NCBI RefSeq assembly: GCF_017352375.1
Contig: NZ_JAFEVR010000012.1
Span: 1 to 64,000 of the forward strand
DNA length: 64,000 bases
Origin: Mycolicibacterium sp. S2-37
GTDB taxonomy: Bacteria > Actinomycetota > Actinomycetes > Mycobacteriales > Mycobacteriaceae
Reading direction: 5' to 3'
Positions within the stretch are counted from its first letter, which is position 1. The number at the start of each line of letters is the position of its first letter. Under the pieces are notes generated by a model that did no database searches, was not told where the DNA came from, and saw nothing but the letters and a program-made list of their open reading frames with translations. The position numbers and the translations under genes were made by a program. Shown here one piece after another: positions 8,588 through 16,169 of this stretch.

Positions 8588-9168
8588 TGCTCGTCTCCCA
8601 GGATGAGGCCGACCACGTAGGTGAGCCGGTCGGCGATCTGGTGGTAGGTGAAGGCGCCGCTGCCGGCGTTGACCAGCGCGCCGAAGAACGTCATCTCCAG
8701 GGCCGACACCTTGCGGGCGTCCGCACCCGGGCCGATGGCAGAGGTGATGCGCTTGTGGATCTCGGCGCCGATGCGTTCGCGGACCGCGCGGACGGCGGTG
8801 TCGCCGTTGCTCAGCAGCGCGGTCGTGCAGGCCGCGGCGACCTCGGGTTCGTCGGCGAGCATCAACGTCATGCTGCGCAGCGCCTTGTCGACGCGGGTGG
8901 TCATGTCGTCGTTGACGTCGGTGAAGTAGGGCACCTGGCGGATCAGGTCGAGGTAGGCCTCGGCGATCAGGTGGTTCTTCGACGAGAAGTAGGTGTAGGC
9001 GGTGGCGGGCGCGACCTTGGCGCGGGCGGCCACCGCGCGCACGGTCAGGTCGGCGTAGGAGGTTTCGCGCAGCATCTCCACGCCGGCGGACAACACCTTG
9101 CGAAAGGTTTCCTCCTGCCGGCGGTTACGCGCGGTCTCTGTGACCGCTACCACGGCATCGCTGGACAC
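8584..9168 (-). CDS. TetR family regulator of the cyp123-cyp51 region (Rv0767c)
   Basis: A 194-residue TetR protein; the DNA-binding part spans about residues 18-62 (VLSAGVEMLRETSYADLTVR, then AAATAYTYFSSKNHLIAEAY region). The GTG start at 9166-9168 lies in the middle of the palindrome GGACACATGTCC, and a near-identical palindrome lies before divergent aldA. It is first in the operon and overlaps cyp123 by 4 bp. The layout suggests it represses its own operon and aldA, responding to a substrate or product of the P450/dehydrogenase set; the ligand is unknown. Confidence 0.92.
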   Translation of the reverse strand: MSSDAVVAVTETARNRRQEETFRKVLSAGVEMLRETSYADLTVRAVAARAKVAPATAYTYFSSKNHLIAEAYLDLIRQVPYFTDVNDDMTTRVDKALRSMTLMLADEPEVAAACTTALLSNGDTAVRAVRERIGAEIHKRITSAIGPGADARKVSALEMTFFGALVNAGSGAFTYHQIADRLTYVVGLILGDEQ

Positions 9169-9175
9169 ATGTCCA
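9162..9175. promoter_or_regulatory. Candidate TetR operator O1 overlapping the regulator start codon
   Basis: TGGACA-CA-TGTCCA has 6-bp arms and contains the start codon of the Rv0767c-like regulator. The core 12-mer GGACACATGTCC recurs with one change at 9320-9331. Repetition on both sides of a divergent promoter region is the main support. Confidence 0.6.
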
Positions 9176-9319
9176 AGTTATCGGACGGAGCTGTCGCTAG
9201 GCAAGCGAACGCGCCTAAATCGCTGATCAACGCGTTTTCCGGCGCGAGCACGCCCGTCCGGTGTGTGAATTGCTTGCCACCCTCGGCGCGCGGCAGCTAT
9301 GGTTCGATTGAAAAGAGCC

Positions 9320-9331
9320 GGACACTTGTCC
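9320..9331. promoter_or_regulatory. Candidate TetR operator O2 upstream of aldA
   Basis: GGACA-CT-TGTCC is the second copy of the palindromic 12-mer found at 9164-9175, and lies 37 bp before the aldA start. The two centres are 157 bp apart, close to fifteen turns of DNA, so bound dimers would lie on the same helical face. Confidence 0.6.
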
Positions 9332-9368
9332 AGTCATGTACGCCCAGTGGATGCGAAGTGGAGTTCGG

Positions 9369-10838
9369 ATGTCGATACTGGCCGATCGCGAGAGCCGACT
9401 GCTCATCGACGGCAAGCTCGCCGCAGGCGCGGGTGGAACGTTCACCACCCTCAACCCGGCGACCGAGGAGGTGCTCGGTGTCGCCGCTGACGCCGATGCG
9501 GCGGATATGAGCCGGGCGATCGAGGCCGCCCGCTCGGCGTTCGACGACACCGATTGGTCGACCAACACCGAGCTCCGGGTGCGCTGTCTGCGTCAGCTCA
9601 AGGACGCATTGCGCGAACACGTCGAAGAGCTGCGGGAGCTGACGATCGCCGAGGTCGGCGCGCCCCGGATGCTCACCTCCGGGGCGCAGCTCGAAGGGCC
9701 CGTCGACGATCTGGAGTTCGCGGCCGACCTGGCCGAGAACTACCAGTGGCGCACCGATCTGGGCCATGCCACCCCCCAGGGCATCCCGACCCGACGCAGC
9801 CTGGTGCGCGAGGCCGTCGGTGTGGTCGGCGCGATCACCCCGTGGAACTTCCCGCACCAGATCAATTTCGCCAAGGTGGGACCGGCGCTGGCCGCCGGTA
9901 ACACCCTGATCCTCAAGCCGGCGCCCGACACACCGTGGTGCGCAGCGGCGGTGGGCGAGATCATCGCCGAGCACACCGATTTCCCGGCCGGCGTCATCAA
10001 CGTCGTCACCTCCAGCGATCACGCCGTCGGCGCGATGCTGTCGAAGGACCCGCGGGTGGACCTGGTGTCGTTCACCGGGTCGACGGCGACGGGTCGCGCG
10101 GTGATGACCGACGCCGCGGCGACCATCAAGAAGGTGTTCCTGGAACTCGGCGGCAAGTCGGCGTTCCTGGTTCTCGACGACGCCGATCTGGCCGGTGCCT
10201 GTTCCATGGCCGCGTTCACCGCCGCGATGCACGCCGGGCAGGGATGTGCGATCACTACACGACTGGTGGTGCCGCGCAACCGCTATGACGAGGCGGTCGA
10301 GGCGGCCGCCGCGACCATGGGTTCGATCGTGCCCGGCGATCCGACCAGCAAGCGGACGGTGTGCGGCCCGGTCATCTCGGCGCGGCAGCGCGACCGCATC
10401 CAGGGCTATCTCGATCTGGCGTTGGAGGAGGGCGGACGGTTCGCCTGCGGCGGCGGACGTCCGGCCGACCGCGATACCGGCTTCTTCATCGAGCCGACGG
10501 TGATCGCCGGGTTGACCAACGACGCCCGGGTGGCCCGCGAGGAGATTTTCGGGCCGGTACTGACGGTGATCGCCCACGACGGCGACGACGATGCGGTCCG
10601 GATCGCCAACGATTCGCCCTACGGGCTGTCGGGCACCGTCTTCGCAGGAGACGACGACCGCGCCCAGGCAGTGGCATCGCGCCTGCGGGTCGGCACCGTG
10701 AACGTCAACGGAGGCATCTGGTACTCCGCGGATGCGCCGTTCGGCGGCTACAAGCAGTCCGGCATCGGTCGCGAGATGGGTGTCGCCGGGTTCGAGGAAT
10801 ACACCGAGATCAAACTCATCGCCACGGCGGCGAGCTAG
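9369..10838 (+). CDS. aldA: NAD(P)-dependent aldehyde dehydrogenase (AldA/Rv0768)
   Basis: A 489-residue ALDH-superfamily enzyme oxidising an aldehyde to an acid. Visible motifs are PWNFP (cofactor entrance), FTGSTATGR, the general-base Glu in LELGGKS, the nucleophile Cys in GQGCAIT, and the C-terminal EEIFGPVLTV. Length equals the remembered M. tuberculosis AldA. The ATG at 9369 with a GGAG-like site (GTGGAG) was chosen over ATG 9336. It starts a plus-strand operon (aldA, SDR, HIBADH-like, CMD-like, unknown) divergent from the cyp123 operon, so it probably continues the oxidation begun by the P450 and alcohol dehydrogenases. Confidence 0.94.
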   Translation: MSILADRESRLLIDGKLAAGAGGTFTTLNPATEEVLGVAADADAADMSRAIEAARSAFDDTDWSTNTELRVRCLRQLKDALREHVEELRELTIAEVGAPRMLTSGAQLEGPVDDLEFAADLAENYQWRTDLGHATPQGIPTRRSLVREAVGVVGAITPWNFPHQINFAKVGPALAAGNTLILKPAPDTPWCAAAVGEIIAEHTDFPAGVINVVTSSDHAVGAMLSKDPRVDLVSFTGSTATGRAVMTDAAATIKKVFLELGGKSAFLVLDDADLAGACSMAAFTAAMHAGQGCAITTRLVVPRNRYDEAVEAAAATMGSIVPGDPTSKRTVCGPVISARQRDRIQGYLDLALEEGGRFACGGGRPADRDTGFFIEPTVIAGLTNDARVAREEIFGPVLTVIAHDGDDDAVRIANDSPYGLSGTVFAGDDDRAQAVASRLRVGTVNVNGGIWYSADAPFGGYKQSGIGREMGVAGFEEYTEIKLIATAAS

Positions 10839-10857
10839 AGAAAGCGGAGAGCTCTGC

Positions 10858-11619
10858 ATGAGTCTTTACGGGGACCAGTTCAAAGACAAGGTCGCCATCG
10901 TCACCGGCGCCGGCGGCGGTATCGGCCAGGCGTATGCCGAGGCGCTGGCTCGCGAGGGTGCGGCGGTGGTGGTGGCCGACATCAACACCGAAGGGGCGCA
11001 GAAGGTCGTCGACGGGATCAAGGGCGAGGGTGGTAACGCGCTGGCCGTACACGTCGACGTCTCCGATCCGGACTCGGCGAAAGAGATGGCCGCGCAGACG
11101 CTCTCGGAATTCGGTGGGATCGACTACCTGGTGAACAACGCCGCCATCTTCGGCGGGATGAAGCTCGACTTCCTGATCACCGTGGACTGGGAGTACTACA
11201 AGAAGTTCATGAGCGTGAACCTCGACGGCGCGCTGGTGTGCACCCGTGCGGTGTACCGCAAGATGGCCAAGCGGGGCGGCGGGGCGATCGTCAACCAGTC
11301 ATCCACGGCCGCATGGCTGTACTCCAACTTCTACGGATTGGCGAAGGTCGGCATCAACGGCCTGACCCAGCAGCTCGCCACCGAACTCGGCGGGCAGAAC
11401 ATCCGCATCAATGCCATCGCACCCGGTCCGATCGACACCGAGGCCAACCGCACCACCACCCCGCAGGAGATGGTCGCCGACATCGTCAAGGGCATCCCGC
11501 TGTCCCGGATGGGCCAGCCTGACGACCTCGTCGGCATGTGCCTGTTCCTGCTGTCGGATCAGGCGAAGTGGATCACCGGGCAGATCTTCAACGTCGACGG
11601 CGGACAGATCATCCGCTGA
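10858..11619 (+). CDS. Short-chain dehydrogenase/reductase (Rv0769)
   Basis: A 253-residue classical SDR: VTGAGGGIG cofactor loop at about residues 13-21, Asp at VADINTEG indicating NAD(H) preference, structural VNNAA, catalytic Ser in NQSSTAAW and Tyr/Lys in YGLAK. It starts 19 bp after aldA with GCGGAGAG upstream and stops at 11617-11619, where a chain of TGATG stop/start overlaps begins. It sits where Rv0769 lies in M. tuberculosis. The substrate is unknown. Confidence 0.92.
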   Translation: MSLYGDQFKDKVAIVTGAGGGIGQAYAEALAREGAAVVVADINTEGAQKVVDGIKGEGGNALAVHVDVSDPDSAKEMAAQTLSEFGGIDYLVNNAAIFGGMKLDFLITVDWEYYKKFMSVNLDGALVCTRAVYRKMAKRGGGAIVNQSSTAAWLYSNFYGLAKVGINGLTQQLATELGGQNIRINAIAPGPIDTEANRTTTPQEMVADIVKGIPLSRMGQPDDLVGMCLFLLSDQAKWITGQIFNVDGGQIIR

Positions 11620-11679
11620 TGAGCGCTTGCGCGAAGAAGAGAAGATGCTGATGAGCGCTTGCGCGAAGAAGAGAAGGTG
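11616..11679. repeat. Two tandem 32-bp repeats creating two 10-codon mini-ORFs
   Basis: Copies at 11616-11647 and 11648-11679 differ at one base, and the first 10 bases of a third copy (CTGATGAGCG) begin at 11680. Each copy encodes MSACAKKRRC from ATG to TGA, and each stop overlaps the next start as TGATG. The chain runs SDR stop, peptide 1 (11619-11651), peptide 2 (11651-11683), then the Rv0770-like start at 11683. It looks like a recent duplication between translationally linked genes. Confidence 0.85.
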
Positions 11680-11682
11680 CTG

Positions 11683-12546
11683 ATGAGCGACGAGCTGAAG
11701 TACGGCTACATCGGCCTGGGGAACATGGGTGCGCCCATGGCAACCCGCCTGGTCGACTGGCCGGGCGGGCTGGTCGTGTTCGACGTCCGCACCGACGCGA
11801 TGACCCCGCTGGTCGAGGCCGGCGCATCGCTGGCCGACAGCGTCACCGATGTGGCAGCCGCTGATATCATCAGCGTCACGGTGCTCAACGACGAGCAGGT
11901 GCGCACCGTGGTCGGCGAGCTCGCCCAGCACGCCAAGCCCGGCACCGTCATCGCGATCCACTCGACCATCAGCCCGGAGACGGCGGTCGAGCTGGCAGCA
12001 CAGCTGCGCTCCAGCGACATTCACGTCGTCGACGCACCGGTGTCCGGTGGCGGCGGGGCGGCGGAGAAGGGCGAGCTGGCCGTCATGGTCGGTGCTGAAC
12101 GTGACGCCTACGAGCGGATCAAGCCGGCGTTCAAGCGGTTCGCGTCGATGGTGATCCACGCCGGACCGGCGGGGGCGGGCACCCGGATGAAGATTGCGCG
12201 GAACATGTTGACGTTCACCGGTTTCGCCGCCGCATGCGAAGCGATGGCGCTGGCCGAGAAGGCGGGACTGGACCTGCAGGCGCTCGGTCGGGTGGTCCGG
12301 CACAGCGACGCGCAGTCCGGCGGCCCCGGCGCGATCATCGTCCGTGAGGACACCGCGCCGCTCGATCACGACCATTTCCTGTTCGACATGTTCATGCACA
12401 CGCGGGGGCTTGCGGAGAAGGATCTGAACCTGGCGCTCGCGCTGGGGGAGCAGAACGGCGTCGAACTGCCGCTGGCACGAATCGCACTGCAGAACCTGGC
12501 CGACGGGCTGGGCGTGCCCTACGTCGCGTCGAGCGAAGAGGAGTGA
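11683..12546 (+). CDS. 3-hydroxyisobutyrate dehydrogenase-like enzyme (Rv0770)
   Basis: A 287-residue beta-hydroxyacid dehydrogenase. The N-terminal Rossmann motif is GLGNMGAPM, the substrate loop is DAPVSGGGGAAEKG, and the catalytic Lys is expected in GAGTRMKIARNM. Family members oxidise 3-hydroxyacids with NAD(P). ATG 11683 is preferred over ATG 11659 because it overlaps the preceding TGA and begins directly before the Rossmann fold. It follows the 32-bp duplication and ends 2 bp before the next gene. Its place in the aldA operon suggests breakdown of a branched or hydroxylated acid. Confidence 0.9.
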   Translation: MSDELKYGYIGLGNMGAPMATRLVDWPGGLVVFDVRTDAMTPLVEAGASLADSVTDVAAADIISVTVLNDEQVRTVVGELAQHAKPGTVIAIHSTISPETAVELAAQLRSSDIHVVDAPVSGGGGAAEKGELAVMVGAERDAYERIKPAFKRFASMVIHAGPAGAGTRMKIARNMLTFTGFAAACEAMALAEKAGLDLQALGRVVRHSDAQSGGPGAIIVREDTAPLDHDHFLFDMFMHTRGLAEKDLNLALALGEQNGVELPLARIALQNLADGLGVPYVASSEEE

Positions 12547-12548
12547 GC

Positions 12549-12983
12549 ATGGACGAATTGCGCCGCAAGGGCCTCGAGAAGATGAACGAGGTCTACGGCT
12601 GGGAGATGCCCGATATGCCGGGCGAGTACTTCGCGCTGACCGCTGACCATCTGTTCGGCACCATCTGGACCAGGCCGGGTCTGTCGATGCGGGACAAGCG
12701 CATCATGACGCTGACGGTGGTGACCGCACTCGGCATCACCGATCTGGCCGAGATCCAGGCGAACGCCGCGCTGGCCAACGAAGAGCTCAGCGAGGAGGAG
12801 CTCAAGGAGATGGCGATCTTCCTGACCCATTACCTCGGCTTTCCATTGGGTTCGAAGCTCGACGGGGCGGTCACCAAGGTGGCCAAGCAGCGCAGGAAGA
12901 ATGCCCAACACGGCGAGGACAAAAAGGCGAACGTCAACGCCGCACTGAACATGCACTCGGGAAGCACGCTCGATGATGAGTAG
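12549..12983 (+). CDS. Carboxymuconolactone decarboxylase family protein (Rv0771)
   Basis: A 144-residue all-helical CMD-like protein: GLSMRDKRIMTLTVVTALG is the family's central helix, followed by EIQANAALANEELSEEELKE. The redox CxxC of the AhpD branch is absent, so this is the decarboxylase-like rather than the peroxidase-partner type. ATG 12549 with GAGGAG at 12538-12543 is preferred to GTG 12543. The last operon gene overlaps its 3' end by 11 bp. The exact reaction is unknown. Confidence 0.88.
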   Translation: MDELRRKGLEKMNEVYGWEMPDMPGEYFALTADHLFGTIWTRPGLSMRDKRIMTLTVVTALGITDLAEIQANAALANEELSEEELKEMAIFLTHYLGFPLGSKLDGAVTKVAKQRRKNAQHGEDKKANVNAALNMHSGSTLDDE

Positions 12984-14199
12984 ATATGCCGCGCTCTCGC
13001 GCGAAGAGCTCGCCACGCTGGTACCCGAGCTGCTGTTGATCGGCCAGCTCATCGACCGGTCCGGGATGGCTTGGTGCATCTCCAATTTCGGTCGTGAGGA
13101 GATGCTGCAGATCGCGATCGAGGAGTGGGCGGCGTCCAGCCCGCTCTACACCAAGCGGATGCAGCAGGCGCTCAAGTACGAGGGCGAGGACATCTTCACC
13201 CTGTTCAAGGGTCTGCAACTCGACATCGGCGCCCCGCCGCAGTTCATGGACTTCCGCTACATCGTCCACGACCGCTGGCACGGCGAGTTCTACCTCGACC
13301 ACTGTGGTGCGCTGCTCGACGTCGAGCCGATGGGCGAGGACTACGTCCACGGGATGTGCCACGACATCGAGGATCCGACGTTCGACGCGACGGCGCTGGC
13401 CACCAACCGCAAGGCCCAGGTCCGGCCGATCCACCGACCGCCGAGGACATCGGCCGACCAGCACCCGCATTGCCGGTGGACCGTCATCATTGACGAGTCC
13501 TACCCGGAGGTGCCGTTCATCCCGGCGATGGACATCGTCGGTGCCAGCCGGGCCTACCACACGGAGCTCGGTCCGATCGACCCCGATGACGAGGGTATGG
13601 CGGACTATTCGGGTCCGCTGCTGGCCGACGTCGATTTCGGCGCGTTCTCGCACTCGGCGCTGGTCAGGATCGCCGACGAGGTCTGCCTGCAGATGCACCT
13701 GCTGGTGCTGTCGTTCACCCTCGCGGTGCAATCCAGGACCAAAGACGATGTGGCGCTGGAGCGTTCGATCCGGACCAAACAGCTGATCGGTATCGCGGGC
13801 GTGGCCGCCGAACGAATCCATCGGGCGTTGAAGTTGCCCGGCGGGCCCGCGGGCGCGCTGCGGGTCCTCGAACTGCACCCGATGCTCAATCCGGCAGCCT
13901 ACGTGTGGGCCGACATCGACCCCGGCTTCGTGCACGTGCGTCGCTCACCGGCCTACGACGACGGCTCCTGGATCTCGTTGGTCTCACCCGCCGCCGACCT
14001 GCCGCTGCAGGCGATCGTCGCCGCGGTCGACCCGCACCTGCGCGCCGAGGTCTCCGGAACGGAAACGGACTGGACCGTGCGGGTCATCGAGACCGACACT
14101 CCGGCCAAGGAATTGCCGGAGGTCGAGGTGTGTAAGTTCAGCGGCGGGGCGTCCTGGGTGTTCGAGGAGCGCAAATCGCTACCGCTGACGGTGGTGTGA
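12973..14199 (+). CDS. Conserved protein of unknown function, 408 aa
   Basis: Not recognised with confidence. It is soluble, with no signal peptide or TM segment. The central part is rich in Cys, His and acidic residues (FYLDHCGALLDVEPMGEDY, then HGMCHDIEDPTFDATA, then VRPIHRPPR), which could bind a metal or form an active site. A later helical part (residues about 225-300) contains ADEVCLQMHLLVLSFTLAVQ. ATG 12973 overlaps the CMD-like gene by 11 bp; ATG 12976 is equally possible. In M. tuberculosis Rv0771 is followed directly by purD, so this gene is an addition in this lineage. Coupling to the aldA operon implies a linked catabolic role. Confidence 0.8.
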   Translation: MMSRYAALSREELATLVPELLLIGQLIDRSGMAWCISNFGREEMLQIAIEEWAASSPLYTKRMQQALKYEGEDIFTLFKGLQLDIGAPPQFMDFRYIVHDRWHGEFYLDHCGALLDVEPMGEDYVHGMCHDIEDPTFDATALATNRKAQVRPIHRPPRTSADQHPHCRWTVIIDESYPEVPFIPAMDIVGASRAYHTELGPIDPDDEGMADYSGPLLADVDFGAFSHSALVRIADEVCLQMHLLVLSFTLAVQSRTKDDVALERSIRTKQLIGIAGVAAERIHRALKLPGGPAGALRVLELHPMLNPAAYVWADIDPGFVHVRRSPAYDDGSWISLVSPAADLPLQAIVAAVDPHLRAEVSGTETDWTVRVIETDTPAKELPEVEVCKFSGGASWVFEERKSLPLTVV

Positions 14200-14211
14200 G
14201 AGGCGCACGGT

Positions 14212-14808
14212 TCAGGGACGCGCGACCGCGGCGCCCACCCAGCGCCGCAGGAAGCTGCGCAGTTCCTCGCCGGTGCGCGGCGGCCGCCCCGGATCGATGA
14301 CGAAGGACTGGATGATCCGCAGCAGGTATTCGGCCAGTTCGTCCAGATCGTCGTCGCCGAAACCCCGGCTCTGCCAATCGACGTCGAAGCGCCGCACCAT
14401 GTTGTTGGCGAACTGCAGCGCGACATCGGAGGTCACCGACTCCGAATGAGCGGCCGCCCGGCCGGGGCTCACCAACAGACCGATGTGCTTGTCCTTCGGC
14501 AGCCACTCCAGCGCCGTGGCGATCGCCTCGGTGATTGCCTCGGCGGGTTCGGTGATCCCCCGCACGTGATCGGCCAGCCGGTCGAGGAAATCGGCGGCGG
14601 CGTGTACGGCCGCCTCGACGAGCAGCGCTTCGGTGCTCGGGAAGTACCGGTACACCGTCTGGCGGGTGACCCCGAGGGTGCGGGCCACGTCGGCGATGCT
14701 CAGCTCGGCGCCGCGTTCGTCGATCGCCCGGCCCGCCGCCGCCAGAATCCGCTCGACGGCCTCCTCGTCGCTGGCCGGCGCCGAACCGGACCAGCCGTGG
14801 GTGCGCAT
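14212..14808 (-). CDS. TetR family regulator, partner of CYP125-like P450
   Basis: A 198-residue TetR protein with HTH at about residues 20-66 (AAGRAIDERGAELSIADVAR, then TLGVTRQTVYRYFPSTEALL) and a helical ligand-binding half. The ATG at 14806-14808 lies 29 bp after the P450 stop on the same strand, so both are probably one transcript. The inverted repeat CCATACA-N13-TGTATGG upstream of the P450 is its likely operator. A longer ORF to 15252 runs antisense to frame over the P450 and is not used. Confidence 0.9.
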   Translation of the reverse strand: MRTHGWSGSAPASDEEAVERILAAAGRAIDERGAELSIADVARTLGVTRQTVYRYFPSTEALLVEAAVHAAADFLDRLADHVRGITEPAEAITEAIATALEWLPKDKHIGLLVSPGRAAAHSESVTSDVALQFANNMVRRFDVDWQSRGFGDDDLDELAEYLLRIIQSFVIDPGRPPRTGEELRSFLRRWVGAAVARP

Positions 14809-14837
14809 GCGCAGATGGTAGCCGTGCCCCCGAACGA

Positions 14838-16073
14838 TCAGCCCCGGTAGCTGACCGGCAGCTCCTTGACGCCGTTGATCCAGCCGGATCGCAGGCGCAC
14901 CGGTTCGCCGAGTTTCGTGATGCCCGGAATCTGATCGGCGAGTTCGTTGAAGATCAGCTTGATCTCCATGCGGGCCAGGTTCGCGCCGATGCAGAAGTGC
15001 GCGCCGTTGCCGCCGAACCCGAGATGCGGATTCGGGTTGCGGGTGATGTCGAATCGGAACGGGTCGTTGAAGACGTCCTCGTCGTAATTGGCCGAGCTGT
15101 AGAACAGGCCCGCGCGCTGACCCTCGCGGATGGTGACCCCGCCGAGTTCGACGTCGGTCAGTGCCGTGCGCTGGAAGCAGTGCACCGGGGTGGCCCAGCG
15201 CACGATCTCCTCGACCGCCGTCGCCGGGCGCTCGCGCTTGAAGAGCTCCCACTGCTGCGGATTCTCGAAGAACGCGTTCATACCGTGGGTCATCGCGTTG
15301 CGGGTGGTCTCGTTGCCCGCCACCGCGAGCAGGATGACGAAGAACGCGAACTCGACATCGCCGAGCGATTCGCCGTCCACATCGGCCTGCACCAGCCGGG
15401 TGACGATGTCGTCGGCCGGGCAGCGCCGCCGCTCCTCGGCCATCGCGTACGCGTAGCCCATCAGTTCGGCGTTCGCGGTCGTCGGATCGGAGTCGAAATC
15501 CGGATCGTCGGTGTTCATGATCGCGTTGGTCCAGCCGAAGAGCTTCTCGCGGTCGGCCTCCGGAACGCCGATCAGGTCGGCAATCGCCAGCAGCGGCAGG
15601 TTCATCGCGATGTCGGCGACGAAATCACCGCTGCCCTTCTCCCGCGCGGCGGCCACGATGTCGCGGGCGGCCACGGCGAGCTTCTCCTCCAGTGCGGCCA
15701 CCGAGCGCGGGGTGAACAGCCGCGACACGATCTTGCGCAGCCGGGTGTGCTCGGGGGCGTCATGGTTGATCAGCAGCGCCTTGGTCAGGTCGAGCTGCTC
15801 ACTGGTGACCCCCTCGGGCAGGCGCATCACCGCTCCCTTGGCGTTCGTCGACCACAGCTCACCGTTGCGCGAGATCGACTTGATGTCCTCGTGACGGCTG
15901 ATCACCCAGTAGCCACCGTCGTCGAAGATCGACTCGGCCTGTTCGTTCCACCAGACCGGCGCCGTTCTGCGCAGTTGGGCGAACTCGTCGACCGGGATGC
16001 CCCGCACCAGAACGTCCGGATCGGTGAAGTCGAACCCGGTCCCGAACGGACATCCGCTCTGCATCGTCGTCAC
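14838..16073 (-). CDS. Cytochrome P450, CYP125 family (steroid side-chain oxidase type)
   Basis: A 411-residue P450 resembling remembered M. tuberculosis CYP125 over its length: GFDFTDPD...IPVDEFAQLR start, APVWWNEQ, MNLPLLAIADLIGVP, I-helix LAVAGNETTRNAMTHGM, EEIVRWATPV, haem loop FGGNGAHFCIGANLAR, and LRSGWINGVKELPV end. CYP125 oxidises the terminal methyl of cholesterol and cholest-4-en-3-one. Fast growers carry CYP125 paralogues outside the cholesterol cluster, and this seems to be one. GTG 16071-16073 is chosen because AGAGGAG precedes it; the longer ORF start at 16106 lacks a site. It is paired with a TetR gene and absent here in M. tuberculosis. Confidence 0.88.
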   Translation of the reverse strand: MTTMQSGCPFGTGFDFTDPDVLVRGIPVDEFAQLRRTAPVWWNEQAESIFDDGGYWVISRHEDIKSISRNGELWSTNAKGAVMRLPEGVTSEQLDLTKALLINHDAPEHTRLRKIVSRLFTPRSVAALEEKLAVAARDIVAAAREKGSGDFVADIAMNLPLLAIADLIGVPEADREKLFGWTNAIMNTDDPDFDSDPTTANAELMGYAYAMAEERRRCPADDIVTRLVQADVDGESLGDVEFAFFVILLAVAGNETTRNAMTHGMNAFFENPQQWELFKRERPATAVEEIVRWATPVHCFQRTALTDVELGGVTIREGQRAGLFYSSANYDEDVFNDPFRFDITRNPNPHLGFGGNGAHFCIGANLARMEIKLIFNELADQIPGITKLGEPVRLRSGWINGVKELPVSYRG

Positions 16074-16115
16074 GGCGACTCCTCTCGATGTGACGGTGAA
16101 CACCATCTCTTCTGA

Positions 16116-16142
16116 CCATACACTCTGGTGTCAACTGTATGG
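16116..16142. promoter_or_regulatory. Inverted repeat before the CYP125-like gene, likely operator
   Basis: CCATACA (16116-16122) and TGTATGG (16136-16142) are perfect 7-bp arms separated by 13 bases; the spacer itself contains ACAC-TCTG-GTGT. On the minus strand the repeat includes TTGACA, a good -35 box for the P450 gene starting at 16073. It also lies about 27 bp before the purD start. The TetR product of the same operon is the natural candidate binder. Confidence 0.55.
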
Positions 16143-16169
16143 CCGACATGTGGGCGCTAGGGTGCACGT

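Noticed and set aside
9297-10859. 520-codon minus-strand ORF
   Set aside because: Antisense to aldA, which has all ALDH motifs; the translated text is rich in His, Arg and Gly with no family features.
11619-11683. Two MSACAKKRRC peptides as separate genes
   Set aside because: They arise from a duplicated 32-bp unit and have no ribosome sites of their own except the repeats; recorded as a repeat instead.
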